Below the pieces are notes generated by a model that saw only the letters and a program-made list of their open reading frames with translations, did not search any database and was not told the DNA's origin. From the NCBI GenBank assembly GCA_030671165.1, contig DAOVAG010000012.1, forward strand, positions 1-11,966: DNA of 11,966 bases, given 5' to 3'. The DNA is from Candidatus Bathyarchaeota archaeon. Its GTDB lineage: Archaea > Thermoproteota > Bathyarchaeia > RBG-16-48-13 > GCA-020355125. The first letter of the stretch is position 1. Each line of letters opens with the position of its first letter. Shown here in pieces: positions 11,118 to 11,966 of the stretch. The translations under genes and the position numbers were made by a program.

Positions 11118-11966
11118 ATGTCGGGATTAATAGAAGACTTATTCGAAGATTTAATTCAGTTGCTCCAAATAAAAGGGGGAAGAGCAAACCCCATTGTTAT
11201 TATTAACACATTAAACGAAATTAACGATGAGTTAGTATCTCAATTAGATGATAAAGCTGATTTAGTTGCGGGAATTATACCCGAAGACCAATTACCAACT
11301 TCAGTTTTATTTGCCTTAGAATATAAAGGTTATTGGGATGCTTCCGTAAAAACTACTTATCCTGCTCCCGTAGATTTAGAAACGGGTCATTATTATATTA
11401 TTGACGGAGCGGGAAATCTGAATGGAGATGCTTATCTTGTTGACGATTGGATTGTTTATAATGGTGTAGATTGGAATCGAATTGCGGGTGTTCCTTATAA
11501 CTCTGCTAATTTTGATACAGATTTCGGACTTAAAGATACTGACGATTTATCCGAAGGTGTTAATAAGTATTATGATACTGGTCTATTCGATACAGATTGG
11601 GCAACCAAAGATACTGACGATTTACCACAAGGTGTTGCTAAGTATTACGCTTCTGGTTTATTCGATATAGATTGGGGGAATAAAGACTCGGATGATTTAG
11701 CTGAAGGTGTAAAAAAGTTTTATGCTTCAAGTTTATTTGATACAGATTTCGCAGCTAAAGATACGGGAGACCTAACTGAAGGAACTGACTTATTCTTTAC
11801 CGCAGTAAGAGCAAGAGGAGCAATTAACGATGTTATTAATGCTTCGGGTCAGTTAGCTGGTAATTTAAATGGTCAAGCCACATATAAAATTGAGAGTATA
11901 ATAGACCCAACTAATGACCAAGATGCAGCAACTAAGAAATTTGTCGATGATTCTTTCTTTCTAATC
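11118..11966 (+). CDS. Tail-fibre-like protein with 25-residue repeats, 3' end cut by the window
   Basis: AAAGGAG at 11103-11109 precedes the ATG by 8 nt. The visible 283 residues start with a helix. A domain at about 68-124 (YKGYWDASVKTTYP, then GHYYIIDGAGN and DDWIVYNGVDWNRI) looks like a phage tail-fibre domain. Then come four tandem 25-residue units at 132, 157, 182 and 207 with the consensus FDTDxxxKDTDDLxEGVxKYY, close to the TDDLxEGxxNxYFT repeat of fibre proteins. Next come AVRARGAIND and DPTNDQDAATKKFVDD at 263-278, another fibre signature. It likely forms a trimeric host-recognition fibre. The frame is open to the last base, so the C-terminal receptor-binding part lies outside. Confidence 0.85.
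   Translation, partial: MSGLIEDLFEDLIQLLQIKGGRANPIVIINTLNEINDELVSQLDDKADLVAGIIPEDQLPTSVLFALEYKGYWDASVKTTYPAPVDLETGHYYIIDGAGNLNGDAYLVDDWIVYNGVDWNRIAGVPYNSANFDTDFGLKDTDDLSEGVNKYYDTGLFDTDWATKDTDDLPQGVAKYYASGLFDIDWGNKDSDDLAEGVKKFYASSLFDTDFAAKDTGDLTEGTDLFFTAVRARGAINDVINASGQLAGNLNGQATYKIESIIDPTNDQDAATKKFVDDSFFLI
11511..11810 (+). repeat. Four tandem 75-bp units in the fibre gene
   Basis: Units start at 11511, 11586, 11661 and 11736, exactly 75 bp apart. Many codons are identical between units one and two (for example aaagatactgacgattta in both), while units three and four have drifted. This suggests duplication of an ancestral 25-codon unit, most recently of the first two. Tandem units of this kind can change copy number and so fibre length. 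Confidence 0.85.

Noticed and set aside
11482..11670. Open frame with internal repeats on the + strand
   Set aside because: Its repeated LTIYxKVLxSIxxLVYSI sequence is only the fibre repeats read in another frame.
1..11966. tRNA or rRNA genes
   Set aside because: I looked for cloverleaf-like GC-rich segments and conserved T-loop strings in the few gaps and saw none; the gaps are AT-rich and short.

Overview
The window looks like part of the genome of an archaeal virus or provirus. It is AT-rich (about one third GC by eye). Nearly every gene is small and tightly packed. Transcription units open with a TATA-like box about 20-35 nt before an ATG and almost no leader, while genes inside operons are joined by TAATG or ATGA overlaps and often have Shine-Dalgarno sequences. 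That mix of leaderless first genes and SD-led downstream genes is an archaeal habit. A virus is indicated by a tail-fibre-like gene with 25-residue repeats at the right edge, a phage Gp37/Gp68-like (DUF5131) radical SAM protein, and many short orphan proteins. No integrase, terminase, capsid, portal or polymerase gene is visible, so host, virus family and lifestyle stay open.

There are three blocks. Left block (1-5004, + strand): a first small operon (157-1284) ending in a one-helix membrane peptide, then a T-rich terminator and a long imperfect hairpin. Next come a ribbon-helix-helix regulator (1516), three identical TGTATCTACA dyads, a run of small unknown proteins (1806-3351), a two-helix membrane protein, an APS-kinase-like protein overlapping an HxGH nucleotidyltransferase, a tiny zinc-binding candidate and a polytopic membrane protein. 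Middle block (8238 down to 4997, - strand): a coiled-coil protein, a winged-helix candidate, the radical SAM protein and a chain of small proteins, several of them Cys-rich; one (5378-5566) has no ATG, GTG or TTG before its CxxC pair. Right block (8348-11966, + strand): a divergent control region, coupled ribbon-helix-helix and winged-helix regulators, a coiled-coil protein, then a likely virion module: a long helical protein, two small or mid-sized proteins, and the repeat-bearing fibre, which runs off the window.

A likely scheme, by inference, is that the regulators at 1516 and 8348/8527 control the left and right blocks through the short dyads next to them, while the right block supplies tail or virion parts. 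The kinase/nucleotidyltransferase pair and the radical SAM protein are the main candidates for small-molecule or macromolecule modification. A separate whole-window signal is the absence of GATC and ACGT and the near absence of GTAC, which fits pressure from restriction enzymes.
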